The notes beneath the pieces are model-generated. The model was not told the DNA's origin and ran no database searches. It was given only the letters and a program-made list of their open reading frames with translations. Shown here in pieces: positions 36,172 to 45,161 of a stretch of 64,000 nt of DNA (the first letter of the stretch is position 1; each line of letters starts with the position of its first letter). The stretch comes from Pelosinus sp. IPA-1 (lineage in GTDB: Bacteria > Bacillota > Negativicutes > DSM-13327): contig NZ_BSVC01000014.1 in NCBI RefSeq assembly GCF_030269905.1, positions 1-64,000 on the forward strand, written 5' to 3'. The translations under genes and the position numbers were made by a program.

Positions 36172-36266
36172 AATCAGAAAGTATAACACTTTCTTGATTC
36201 CAAGTAAGAACGACTAAGGCTTCTGCCTGCGTCCGAGGACTTGGCACAAGCCAAGTCTTTTCTTAT
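36172..36266 (+). repeat. 95-base structured intergenic repeat, copy B
   Basis: Almost identical to copy A at 34365-34459, in the same orientation, and likewise placed just past the terminator of a plus-strand gene. Two substitutions separate them. The matching stems are kept, so the structure is conserved. Confidence 0.8.
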
Positions 36267-36450
36267 CTGCATAGTTAATGAATAATAAAATCTTCTAATA
36301 CCACCTTTAAGCTTGGGTATAGCATACATACGTATTAGCTGATTTAATGTGGAATGTAGTAAGAAATTTACCAAGATAATAATTTGCAATAGTGAGATGA
36401 GTCAGTATAAAATAGCTATATATAACATTTTTTTCCAAGGAGATGAGCGT

Positions 36451-39400
36451 GTGACCAAATTACGTGCGGAGTTGTTTGGAAAGCCAGCAATATATTGGAA
36501 TGATCAAAAGATGGTGTTTCCATTTGCTAAGATGGAAGCCTTGTTGTACTATCTTTTGGTTATAGGTGAGGCTACACGTGATAGTCTAGCAGCCCTCTTC
36601 TGGGGAGATATGAGAGATAGTGCCGCTAAGAGGAATTTACGCAATACAGTTTATTTACTAAAAAAAATGTTTTCGGTGGATTTATTGATTACTTCATCAC
36701 GAGCGAAGATTGTATTAAATCCAGAAGTTGTTGTAACGACGGAATTGGAGTTATTAACAGTAAACAATATTGCTAAATTTTTAGAAAAAGATACAGGTGA
36801 GTTTCTAGAAGGATTTTATTGCAAAGATGCAATCCATTTTGATGAGTGGGTTACTGAAATTCGTGAACGATTTCGAAAGGATAGCATAAGCTGTTTGACA
36901 AAATTGATCGTAAAGAAAATGAATTCTAAAGATTATACGTCTATGAAACGATACCTAAAGTACTTGATTAGACTGGATGCATATAATGAAGGAGCTTATC
37001 GGCTACTAATGAAGATCTATGAAAAAGAAGATTCTCATAAAGTAGTGGAAATCTATCAACAGTTGGAACGGAAAATGGCACAGGATTTAGGTTTGTTACC
37101 CAGTGCTCGGACACAGGAAATTTATAAACGGATTAAGGATAGGAAGAGTAGGGTCACTCAGGAAGAGGTATTTAAAAGCCAAAAGTTTTATGGTCGCGAA
37201 AAAGAATTGGGGCAATTGCGTCTATTGCTGGATAGATCGTTCCAAAAGGAGCAGAACAAACGAATGCTACTGTTACAGGGCGATCAGGGCGTTGGTAAAT
37301 CTGCAATTGTTGAACAACTGCTTTCACCGATTTCAACAGTAAATTGTAATGTTTTTCGTACCCAATGCTATCAAGCTGAATTTGAGTATACTTATAAAGC
37401 ATGGAATAATATTTTTTTACAAGTTATAGCGGTTTTAATGCAAGCCGAGATTGAGTTACCACCCCTTTGGAAGCAAGTTATTGCGTATGCTTTTCCGACA
37501 GCAAAAATAGGTGAAAAGCTTTTACAGACAAAAATAACAGTGGACACCTATAAATTCAGTACAACAATGATTGAAGAGATCATGTGCGAAGTATTGGTCA
37601 AGGCTTCTAGTTTGAAAAAAACGATTATTTTGATTGAAGACATTCATTGGATGGATAAGCAAGGGTGGTTGTTGCTATGGCAGTTATTACGCCTACATAC
37701 CAATATTGTTTGTATTGCGACTTGCCATAGGGAATATTTACCGCAAATTGATAAATCAATAGAAGAGTTTGAACGTAACGGTATGCTGGAAAAGATGAAC
37801 ATTGGACGTTTCAGTGCACAAGACGTGATGAGCTTATCAAAAATACGCTTACCCAGCATTGGTAAGGAGATGCAAGCCAGGTTATACGAATATACAGGTG
37901 GCAATGCATTATTTCTAATTGAATGTCTGAATTTGATTGCAGCCGGCAAAGATATCAGTCACTGTTCAATCAAGTTAAATAGCGTATTAAAGGAAAGAAC
38001 GGCTAATGTTTCTGAAAATGGCAGAAAAGTTCTTGAAATAGCTTCCGTATTTTTTGATAATGCCAATTATGAAGTGCTGCTTGCCGTTTCAGCAATAAAT
38101 GAATTTGACCTAGTTGAAGCAATTGAAGAGTTACAACAAAAGCAACTGCTAATGGAAGAGTTTGATTCAGACAAGGGTGATTCTAGTTATAAATTTTATA
38201 ACTTAAAAATTCGTGATTATGTGTATCGTGAGATGTCGACAATAAGGCAACGAATTTTGCATAAGCGATCGGCACTTTATTTAGAACAGCAATTGCAATG
38301 TGGTATGCAAAGCAAAGATGTTTATGAACATATTTTATATCATTACACAAACGCGGATGAAAAGCTGAAAATCTTAGATTATACGATTAAAATGGTCGAA
38401 AGATATTATTGCCCCCAATATGAGATGTTTCCGGAGTTAAATCATTACTATCCAACGGGGATTGATTTTCAGGAAAGTAGGAGTCAGATTACTACGTATT
38501 TCAGTAAGATAAGGGAATTATTAGATGTATTATTGTCTAAAACAATAGCAGATGAGCGATTGGACACTTACCGAGTTGCTTATTGGGAGATGGCTGGGCG
38601 ATATCATATCTGGAGAGGGGAACACTTAGCGGGGTTGAAATTAATGCATCAGATGCTACGGTTGGCTTCAAAGAAAAACCTCAGAGAGTATCAAATCAAG
38701 GGGTGTCAGCAAATTATTTATTGTGGTATTCAGACGCGGAAAGCATATCTAATAGAAAATTTTGCCATCAAGTTATTGCATTTGACCGAACAGGATGAAC
38801 TTTCAGAGAAAAAGGCGACTGCATTACGATTTTTAGGGGTGGCCTCTGCGCTCAAAGGCCAATATCAGCAGGCTGAGAAGTATTACCGAGAATCGCTGAC
38901 TTTGTTAAAAAAATTGGCTGTTCACAATAGTTTCTATGTTTTTACCATAGCAGCAGCCAATAATTATATTGGTGATTTGCGGCGAGAAAGTTTTGATTAT
39001 AAAGCAGCATTGTACCACTATGAGCAGGCAGCTAGAATCGCCGGACGCAAAAATGTTAGCGAAGGCGTAGCTTTGTTTTATATTAATGCTGGTTGTACAG
39101 CCTTTCAGCTAAATGACTATGGAAAAGCTAGTGCATACCTTATGGATGCTCTTGCTGTTGCAGATGGATTTGGCGATGAAAAGGGTTATTGGTGCTTGCG
39201 AGGTTATAGCACACTTTACTGTGTATTGGCATTGATTGCAGTGAGGCTGCACCGTCCTCACGAAGCAAAACAGTACCTAGAGCAGGCAAAAGATTTTCTG
39301 GAGAAATATAATGATCAATACCAAAGTGGAGTAATTTTTCGCACGCAAGCAGAAATAAGGCTGTTAATGGAGCAGGAAAAAGGGATAGCGGAAGTATTTA

Positions 39401-39558
39401 AAGATTCGTTGACTTTGCCTGTGGCGGAATATTATATGAAGGCCCGAAAAGCTTTCGAAAGAACTGGCAGGATGGCTGAGATTACTTCTCTAGAGGAAAT
39501 AATAGCCCAATATACAGTACAGAGTGATTATAAGCAGCAAGCTGCTGAATTTATATAA
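36451..39558 (+). CDS. SARP/BTAD-type transcriptional activator with AAA ATPase and TPR-like domains
   Basis: A 1035-residue regulator. Residues 1-80 form an OmpR-like winged helix (LRAELFGKPAIYW, then AALFWGDM and NLRNTVYLLKK). Residues 105-230 are a bacterial transcriptional activator domain ending LERKMAQDLGLLPSA. Residues 247-470 are an ATPase with Walker A GDQGVGKS (277-284) and Walker B IILIEDIHW. The C-terminal 500 or so residues are helical TPR-like repeats. There is no C-terminal LuxR HTH. The GTG start at 36451 has AAGGAG 8 nt upstream. It lies directly before the histidine/formate genes on the same strand and is their likely activator. Confidence 0.85.
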   Translation: MTKLRAELFGKPAIYWNDQKMVFPFAKMEALLYYLLVIGEATRDSLAALFWGDMRDSAAKRNLRNTVYLLKKMFSVDLLITSSRAKIVLNPEVVVTTELELLTVNNIAKFLEKDTGEFLEGFYCKDAIHFDEWVTEIRERFRKDSISCLTKLIVKKMNSKDYTSMKRYLKYLIRLDAYNEGAYRLLMKIYEKEDSHKVVEIYQQLERKMAQDLGLLPSARTQEIYKRIKDRKSRVTQEEVFKSQKFYGREKELGQLRLLLDRSFQKEQNKRMLLLQGDQGVGKSAIVEQLLSPISTVNCNVFRTQCYQAEFEYTYKAWNNIFLQVIAVLMQAEIELPPLWKQVIAYAFPTAKIGEKLLQTKITVDTYKFSTTMIEEIMCEVLVKASSLKKTIILIEDIHWMDKQGWLLLWQLLRLHTNIVCIATCHREYLPQIDKSIEEFERNGMLEKMNIGRFSAQDVMSLSKIRLPSIGKEMQARLYEYTGGNALFLIECLNLIAAGKDISHCSIKLNSVLKERTANVSENGRKVLEIASVFFDNANYEVLLAVSAINEFDLVEAIEELQQKQLLMEEFDSDKGDSSYKFYNLKIRDYVYREMSTIRQRILHKRSALYLEQQLQCGMQSKDVYEHILYHYTNADEKLKILDYTIKMVERYYCPQYEMFPELNHYYPTGIDFQESRSQITTYFSKIRELLDVLLSKTIADERLDTYRVAYWEMAGRYHIWRGEHLAGLKLMHQMLRLASKKNLREYQIKGCQQIIYCGIQTRKAYLIENFAIKLLHLTEQDELSEKKATALRFLGVASALKGQYQQAEKYYRESLTLLKKLAVHNSFYVFTIAAANNYIGDLRRESFDYKAALYHYEQAARIAGRKNVSEGVALFYINAGCTAFQLNDYGKASAYLMDALAVADGFGDEKGYWCLRGYSTLYCVLALIAVRLHRPHEAKQYLEQAKDFLEKYNDQYQSGVIFRTQAEIRLLMEQEKGIAEVFKDSLTLPVAEYYMKARKAFERTGRMAEITSLEEIIAQYTVQSDYKQQAAEFI

Positions 39559-39602
39559 GAAAAATATATGAGTAATAAAAATGTCATCGGCAAGGTCATG
39601 GC

Positions 39603-39664
39603 ATAGGGGATGGGAATGTTACAAAATGAAGGGCAATTTTGTAACAGCTCCAGCCCCTATTTTT
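39603..39664 (+). terminator. Terminator after the SARP-type regulator
   Basis: Two stacked stems (39603-39613 with 39650-39660, one mismatch; GTTACAAAAT with ATTTTGTAAC inside) end in a T-run. Confidence 0.75.
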
Positions 39665-39753
39665 CATGCAAATTTCTCGTCATAGTCAGGCTATTGATAT
39701 TCTGGGACTCTAAGCTGAGGAGGTTAATAACTTTAATTTTTAACTTTAGATTG

Positions 39754-39806
39754 TTTGAACACCATTGAAAGCGATTTGACGATATTTTGACAGTACTGAT
39801 TATAAA
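39754..39806 (+). promoter_or_regulatory. Promoter with TTTGAC direct repeats upstream of the PAS-fhs-hutG unit
   Basis: TTGA-containing boxes recur every 10-11 bp: TTTGAAC (39754-39760), ATTGAAA (39764-39770), TTTGACG (39775-39781) and TTTGACA (39786-39792). A -10-like TATAAA (39801-39806) begins 8 bp after the last box. This spacing is what is known for SARP operators, where heptamers repeat every 11 bp and the last lies 8 bp before -10. The last two boxes also serve as -35-like sequences. Activator binding is inference. Confidence 0.6.
39766..39779 (+). promoter_or_regulatory. Candidate catabolite-responsive element (cre)
   Basis: The 14 bases TGAAAGCGATTTGA match the CcpA consensus TGWAANCGNTNWCA at all but position 13. 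They overlap the activator-like repeats. A CcpA gene is not in this window. Confidence 0.45.
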
Positions 39807-39849
39807 ATTCATTTAAATACAAAGTTGTTTATGTAGGAGGGTCAAGAAA

Positions 39850-40188
39850 ATGTCTAATGAATGGGTAAAGGAATTACCCTTTGCAGTCACTGTTACAGAT
39901 AAAATTGGTAATATCATAGAAATGAATGCTCAATCCGTCAAAACATTCGAGAAGTATGGCGGTAAGAGTTTGGTTGGAAAAAATGTAAAAGATGTTCATT
40001 CTGAACATGCGTACAAAAAAATTGCTGAGATTATCGAAACTAAAACTGCCAATAGCTATACAATTGAAAAAAATGGTGTAAAAAAGCTAGTTTATCAAAC
40101 GCCTTGGTATCAGGATGGGGAATATGCAGGCTTGGTAGAACTCTCTATGGTAATTCCTGCTGAAATACCCCATTATGTAAGACAATAA
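39850..40188 (+). CDS. Single PAS-domain protein
   Basis: At 112 residues it is almost only a PAS fold: PFAVTVTDKIGNIIEMNAQSV is the first half (split by a turn), GKSLVGKNVKDVH the middle, and YQTPWYQDGEYAGLVELSM the last strands. No kinase, HTH or other output domain is attached. It sits 21 nt upstream of fhs, so it is in the fhs-hutG operon. It could bind a ligand or redox cofactor and act on the nearby ATPase regulator or on an enzyme. That role is a guess. Confidence 0.78.
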   Translation: MSNEWVKELPFAVTVTDKIGNIIEMNAQSVKTFEKYGGKSLVGKNVKDVHSEHAYKKIAEIIETKTANSYTIEKNGVKKLVYQTPWYQDGEYAGLVELSMVIPAEIPHYVRQ

Positions 40189-40209
40189 AATGCTGACGAG
40201 GTGAAGGTA

Positions 40210-41877
40210 ATGAAAAGTGATGTGGAAATTGCCCAGGAATCTAAAATGCAGCCAATTCTCCAAATTGCAGCAAGTCTTGGTTTAACGGAAGAGGATATTG
40301 AGCAGTATGGAAAATATAAGGCTAAAATATCGTTGTCGGTATGGGATAAAATAAAACAACGTCCCAATGGTAAATTAGTCTTGGTTAGTGCTATAAACCC
40401 GACGGCGGCTGGTGAGGGGAAAACGACAACGACAGTTGGATTGGGCGATGCTTTTCGCAGATTAGGAAAAAAAGCGATGATTGCCTTACGTGAACCATCA
40501 TTGGGACCTTGTTTTGGTATGAAGGGCGGTGCCGCTGGTGGTGGTTATGCACAAATTGTTCCTATGGAGGATATTAACTTACACTTTACCGGCGATATAC
40601 ATGCCGTGACGTCAGCACATAACTTATTGTCAGCTATTATTGATAATCACATTCAACAAGGTAATGTACTGAGCATTGACCCGCGCCGCGTTACATGGAG
40701 AAGGGTAATTGATCTTAACGACCGGGCATTACGCCATATTATACTTGGGCTTGGTGGAAAGACTGACGGCGTACCACGGGAAAGCGGATTTGACATTACC
40801 GTTGCATCAGAGCTAATGGCTATTTTGTGTTTGGCGAAAGATTTAGATGATATGAAACAGCGAATCGGCAAGATCATTGTAGGCTATACCTATGACAATA
40901 AACCGGTTACGGCAGCTGATTTAAAAGTTACGGGTGCATTAACACTCTTATTCAAAGATGCAATTAAACCTAACTTGGTGCAGACACTGGAAAATACACC
41001 GGCTTTTGTACATGGAGGACCATTTGCCAATATCGCACATGGCTGCAATAGTGTAATGGCATCGAAATTTGCCTTAAAGTTATCAGAAATATTAATTACC
41101 GAGGCTGGTTTTGGTGCTGATCTAGGGGCAGAAAAGTTCATTGATATTAAATGTCGATTTGCAGGGTTTATGCCGGATGCAGTAGTGCTAGTTGCAACGA
41201 TAAGGGCACTTAAGGCACATGGTGGCGTTAGCAAAACTGAGCTTACCAAAGAAAATCAGCAAGCACTAGAACTGGGGATGGAAAACCTTAAAAAACATAT
41301 AGAAAACATGCAAAAATTTAATTTGCCTACAGTAGTTGCTATTAATGTTTTTCCCAATGATATAGAAGCAGAATTGGCATTTGTCAGGGAGCAGTGCAAA
41401 ACGCTTGGTGTCACCGTAACTCTTTCAAAAGTATGGGCCGATGGTGGTGCAGGAGGTATGGAACTTGCAGAACAGCTTCTTGACATGTTTAAACAGCCAA
41501 AGGCTGTTAGATTTTTGTATGATGAAACGCTACCTGTTAAAGAGAAGATTCGTGTGATTGCCAAAGAAATTTATGGTGCTGAAGCTGTCAGTTATAGCAA
41601 GGCAGCTGAAAAAAGCATCCAGGAGTTAACTGGTATAGGCTTAGATAAAACGCCAGTTTGTATTGCTAAAACCCAATATTCTTTGTCTGATGATGCAACA
41701 AAAACTGGCCGTCCTGAAAAATTTACATTGATGGTCAGAGAAATACGTATAGCTGCTGGCGCAGGATTTTTAGTGGCTATTACCGGAGATATTATGACCA
41801 TGCCTGGGCTTCCCAAGAAACCAGCAGCGGAAATAATGGATATTGATAATAACGGTAAAATTAGTGGATTATTTTAA
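40210..41877 (+). CDS. fhs: Formate-tetrahydrofolate ligase
   Basis: Reversibly joins formate, ATP and tetrahydrofolate to give 10-formyl-THF; in histidine fermentation it can run backward to yield ATP. The P-loop [12 protein letters not shown] (about 64-75) and [21 protein letters not shown] segment (split near residues 91-111) are family hallmarks. At 555 residues it is standard. ATG 40210 follows GAGGTGA by 8 nt. It is placed between a PAS protein and hutG, away from any Wood-Ljungdahl cluster, which ties it to histidine catabolism. Confidence 0.95.
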   Translation: MKSDVEIAQESKMQPILQIAASLGLTEEDIEQYGKYKAKISLSVWDKIKQRPNGKLVLVSAINPTAAGEGKTTTTVGLGDAFRRLGKKAMIALREPSLGPCFGMKGGAAGGGYAQIVPMEDINLHFTGDIHAVTSAHNLLSAIIDNHIQQGNVLSIDPRRVTWRRVIDLNDRALRHIILGLGGKTDGVPRESGFDITVASELMAILCLAKDLDDMKQRIGKIIVGYTYDNKPVTAADLKVTGALTLLFKDAIKPNLVQTLENTPAFVHGGPFANIAHGCNSVMASKFALKLSEILITEAGFGADLGAEKFIDIKCRFAGFMPDAVVLVATIRALKAHGGVSKTELTKENQQALELGMENLKKHIENMQKFNLPTVVAINVFPNDIEAELAFVREQCKTLGVTVTLSKVWADGGAGGMELAEQLLDMFKQPKAVRFLYDETLPVKEKIRVIAKEIYGAEAVSYSKAAEKSIQELTGIGLDKTPVCIAKTQYSLSDDATKTGRPEKFTLMVREIRIAAGAGFLVAITGDIMTMPGLPKKPAAEIMDIDNNGKISGLF

Positions 41878-41912
41878 AAACCACAAGGTTGTATGACGAA
41901 CTGGAGGATACT

Positions 41913-42923
41913 ATGTTTCAGAATCGATATGAAGCAGCAGATTTTACGATATGGCGAGGGCGGATTGACAGTAGGGAAAATTATGATGCCTTCCGGTGGC
42001 ACCAATGGATAAAATCACTGGATTTAAGGCAGCCAATCGGTGAATTTACAGGTAAAATGGGATTTGCTTTGCTAGGTTTTTGCTGTGACGAAGGTATTAT
42101 ACGGAACAATGGACGCAAGGGCGCTTCCTCGGGACCCGAGGGAATTCGCGGCGAACTTTCCAATTTACCGTGCTCATTTTCTTCTGAGGTATCTTTGTTT
42201 GATGCAGGAAATATTACCTGCACAGATGGAGAATTAATGAAAAGCCAGGTGGCGCTGGAACAAGCTGTGTTTCGTCTCAGGCAGGCAGGACTGTTTCCTC
42301 TTGTTATTGGTGGCGGACATGAAACCGCCTTAGGACACTTTCGGGGTCAAGCAGATTTTCTACGGCAAAAAGATGGCAAATGTCAATTGGGTATCTTAAA
42401 TTTTGATGCTCATTTTGACCTTCGCCCTTTTGCCGGCGGCGGAAATTCAGGGACGATGTTTAGGCAGATTGCTGATGATGCCAGCCAATGGGGGGAAATG
42501 TTCCACTATTTTTGTCTGGGAATCCAACGTAGCAGCAATACACTTGAATTATTTAAAACAGCTCAGCAATTAGGCGTTGATTATTTATTAGCAGGTGATA
42601 TTTTCACCAACAATGATGAACATATTATAGAAAAACTCGATTATTTTATGCAGTTGGTGCCCCATCTTTATGTAACGGTTTGCGCAGATGTGTTTGCTTC
42701 TTCCTTTGCTCCCGGGGTCAGTGCGCCACAACCGCTAGGGTTGCATCCTGAGATAGTGCTAAAATATTTAAAGCATATACTTCGCACAAAAAAAGTAGTT
42801 GGGTTTGATATTGCTGAAGTGTCACCGCGGTTTGACCATGACCGAGCAACTGCAAGCTTAGCAAAAGTGATTATTTTCGCAGTAGTCGATACTCTCTGCC
42901 GACTGAAAGGATTAGCAAGATGA
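41913..42923 (+). CDS. hutG: Formimidoylglutamase (arginase family)
   Basis: Hydrolyses N-formimidoylglutamate to glutamate and formamide. Arginase-fold metal ligands are visible: His136 in GGGHETALG, and Asp165-x-His167-x-Asp169 in NFDAHFD. In the last ligand pair, usually Asp-x-Asp, the first position is Cys257 and the second is Asp259 (VCADVF), followed by APGVSAPQPLGL. ATG 41913 has CTGGAGG upstream; an earlier TTG would bury that site. It provides a folate-independent branch alongside ftcD. Confidence 0.85.
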   Translation: MFQNRYEAADFTIWRGRIDSRENYDAFRWHQWIKSLDLRQPIGEFTGKMGFALLGFCCDEGIIRNNGRKGASSGPEGIRGELSNLPCSFSSEVSLFDAGNITCTDGELMKSQVALEQAVFRLRQAGLFPLVIGGGHETALGHFRGQADFLRQKDGKCQLGILNFDAHFDLRPFAGGGNSGTMFRQIADDASQWGEMFHYFCLGIQRSSNTLELFKTAQQLGVDYLLAGDIFTNNDEHIIEKLDYFMQLVPHLYVTVCADVFASSFAPGVSAPQPLGLHPEIVLKYLKHILRTKKVVGFDIAEVSPRFDHDRATASLAKVIIFAVVDTLCRLKGLAR

Positions 42924-42986
42924 AAGCGAAGTTCTAAATTTTATTTAGACGATATGAGGTATTTTTAAAAAAATCAGTAAACGGTT

Positions 42987-43020
42987 TTTGACGTTATTTT
43001 GACAGTAGCTGCAATATAAT
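42987..43020 (+). promoter_or_regulatory. Promoter with TTTGAC direct repeats upstream of hutU
   Basis: TTTGACG (42987-42993) and TTTGACA (42998-43004) are spaced 11 bp, as at 39775 and 39786. TATAAT (43015-43020) begins 10 bp after the second box. The block from TTGACG through TATTTTGACAGTA is shared with the upstream promoter. This marks a common operator for both units. Confidence 0.65.
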
Positions 43021-43100
43021 CAGAATATAATAAATATTTAGAATGTATATAGATTTTTTGCATTGTTTTACTGAATATAGTTTTTGGGGAAGGGGATTTG

Positions 43101-45128
43101 ATGATGAATATTGACAATACAGTAATCACTTGTGCCATGACTGTTAAGTTGGACGATGTTTTGCCGGAGCCACCTATATTTGAAAAAGGGGTGCGTAGGG
43201 CGCCAGATAGAGGTTTTCGTTTAACAATTGAACAAAGTAAAGTGGCATTAAAAAATGCTCTGCGGTATGTCCCAGAAGCATTACATAGTCAATTGGCAAG
43301 GGAGTTCATGGAAGAATTAAAAGCGTTTGGGCGTATTTATGCCTATCGATATATGCCTTCAGAAAGGATCTACGGAAAACCCTTAGATGAATACAAAGGA
43401 AATTGCATAGAAGGTAAAGCGTTTCAGGTCATGATTGATAATAACCTAGATCACAATGTAGCTCTTTATCCTTACGAAATGGTGACTTACGGAGAAACAG
43501 GCAGTGTATGTCAGAACTGGATGCAGTATCGGTTGATTAAAAAGTATTTGGAAGTTATGACTCAGGATCAAACGTTGGTTATAGAGTCAGGTCACCCCTT
43601 GGGATTGTTTCCGTCAAAACCTGAAGCGCCGAGGGTAATTATTACGAATGCACTAATGGTGGGGATGTTCGATAATCAGAATGATTGGGAAGTCGCTGAA
43701 CAAATGGGAGTTGCTAATTATGGACAAATGACAGCCGGCGGTTGGATGTACATTGGCCCACAGGGCATTGTTCATGGAACATTTAACACTTTATTGACTG
43801 CAGGCAGGATTAAATTGGGCGTAGCACCTGACGATGACTTGCATGGAAAGTTATTTGTTTCCTCTGGATTAGGTGGTATGAGTGGTGCACAACCTAAGGC
43901 AACGGAAATTGCTGGTGCAGTAGGTATTATAGCTGAAGTAGACGCCTCTCGTATTCAAACGAGGCTGGAACAGGGATGGGTTAACCAATGCAGCGATGAT
44001 CTTGATCAGGTATTTAAGATTGCGAAGGAATACCAATCTAAGGGCAAGGCGATATCCATAGCTTATCATGGCAATATAGTGGATTTACTAGAATATGCAG
44101 TAGCCAATCAAAAGCATATTGACTTATTGTCTGACCAAACTTCTTGCCATGCGGCTTATGACGGTGGCTATTGCCCACAAGGGCTGACTTTTGAAGAGAG
44201 AACTGCACTATTGAGGAATAATCGCAGCAAATTTCATGAATTGGTCAATAAAAGTTTACAACGCCATTTTGAATTGGTTAAAGAATTGGTAGAGCGAGGA
44301 GCGTATTTCTTTGATTATGGCAATGCATTTATGAAGGCCATTTATGATGCCGGGGTTAAAGAAATTGCTAAAAACGGGCATGACGAAAAAGATGGCTTTA
44401 TTTTTCCTTCTTATGTGGAAGACATTATGGGGCCACAGTTGTTTGATTACGGCTATGGACCGTTCCGCTGGGTTTGCTTGAGCGGTAAGCAAGAGGACTT
44501 ACATAAGACTGACCAGGCTGCAATGCAATGCATTAATCCTGAACGACGTGGACAGGACAGGGACAATTATATTTGGATTCGTGATGCTGAGAAGAATGGA
44601 TTGGTTGTAGGAACTCAGGCGCGAATTTTATACCAGGATGCAGAAGGTCGTAAGAAGATTGCTTTGCGGTTTAATGAAATGGTGCGTACAGGTGAGATTG
44701 GTCCAGTTATGTTGGGACGTGACCATCACGATGTCAGCGGCACTGATTCACCTTTCCGTGAAACGGCGAACATTCGGGATGGCAGTAATGTAATGGCAGA
44801 TATGGCAGTGCAATGTTTTGCCGGAAATGCTGCTAGAGGGATGAGTCTAGTAGCACTGCACAACGGTGGCGGTGTTGGAATTGGTAAGTGTATTAATGGT
44901 GGATTTGGCATGGTTTTGGATGGTAGTAAAAGAGTGGATGAAATTTTGCAATCGGCAATACTATGGGATGTTATTGGCGGCGTGGCCCGGCGGTCATGGG
45001 CAAGAAATGAACATTCCATTGAAACAATTATTGAATTTAATCGCGATTATAGAGAGAAAGCTCATGTAACCATTCCTTATATACCAACAGATGAACTGAT
45101 AGATAAAGTTGTAGCGGCTTTTTTTTAA
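43101..45128 (+). CDS. hutU: Urocanate hydratase
   Basis: Adds water to urocanate to form imidazolone-propionate, using tightly bound NAD as an electrophile. GGWMYIGPQGIVHGT (about 213-227), SGLGGMSGAQPKA (about 256) and the late LGRDHHDVSGTDSPFRE (about 537) are hallmark segments. At 675 residues this is the longer clade rather than the 555-residue form. The ATG at 43101 follows AAGGGGA; the ATG at 43104 is an equally possible start. First gene of the hutU-I-ftcD-fchA-permease-hutH unit. Confidence 0.94.
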   Translation: MMNIDNTVITCAMTVKLDDVLPEPPIFEKGVRRAPDRGFRLTIEQSKVALKNALRYVPEALHSQLAREFMEELKAFGRIYAYRYMPSERIYGKPLDEYKGNCIEGKAFQVMIDNNLDHNVALYPYEMVTYGETGSVCQNWMQYRLIKKYLEVMTQDQTLVIESGHPLGLFPSKPEAPRVIITNALMVGMFDNQNDWEVAEQMGVANYGQMTAGGWMYIGPQGIVHGTFNTLLTAGRIKLGVAPDDDLHGKLFVSSGLGGMSGAQPKATEIAGAVGIIAEVDASRIQTRLEQGWVNQCSDDLDQVFKIAKEYQSKGKAISIAYHGNIVDLLEYAVANQKHIDLLSDQTSCHAAYDGGYCPQGLTFEERTALLRNNRSKFHELVNKSLQRHFELVKELVERGAYFFDYGNAFMKAIYDAGVKEIAKNGHDEKDGFIFPSYVEDIMGPQLFDYGYGPFRWVCLSGKQEDLHKTDQAAMQCINPERRGQDRDNYIWIRDAEKNGLVVGTQARILYQDAEGRKKIALRFNEMVRTGEIGPVMLGRDHHDVSGTDSPFRETANIRDGSNVMADMAVQCFAGNAARGMSLVALHNGGGVGIGKCINGGFGMVLDGSKRVDEILQSAILWDVIGGVARRSWARNEHSIETIIEFNRDYREKAHVTIPYIPTDELIDKVVAAFF

Positions 45129-45161
45129 TAGCAAGGGTTAAAGTGCAAAGGGGGAGATATT

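Noticed and set aside
36349..36450. Longer start of the SARP-type regulator at 36349
   Set aside because: The extra 34 residues precede the AAGGAG site that serves the GTG at 36451, and the winged helix begins just after that GTG.
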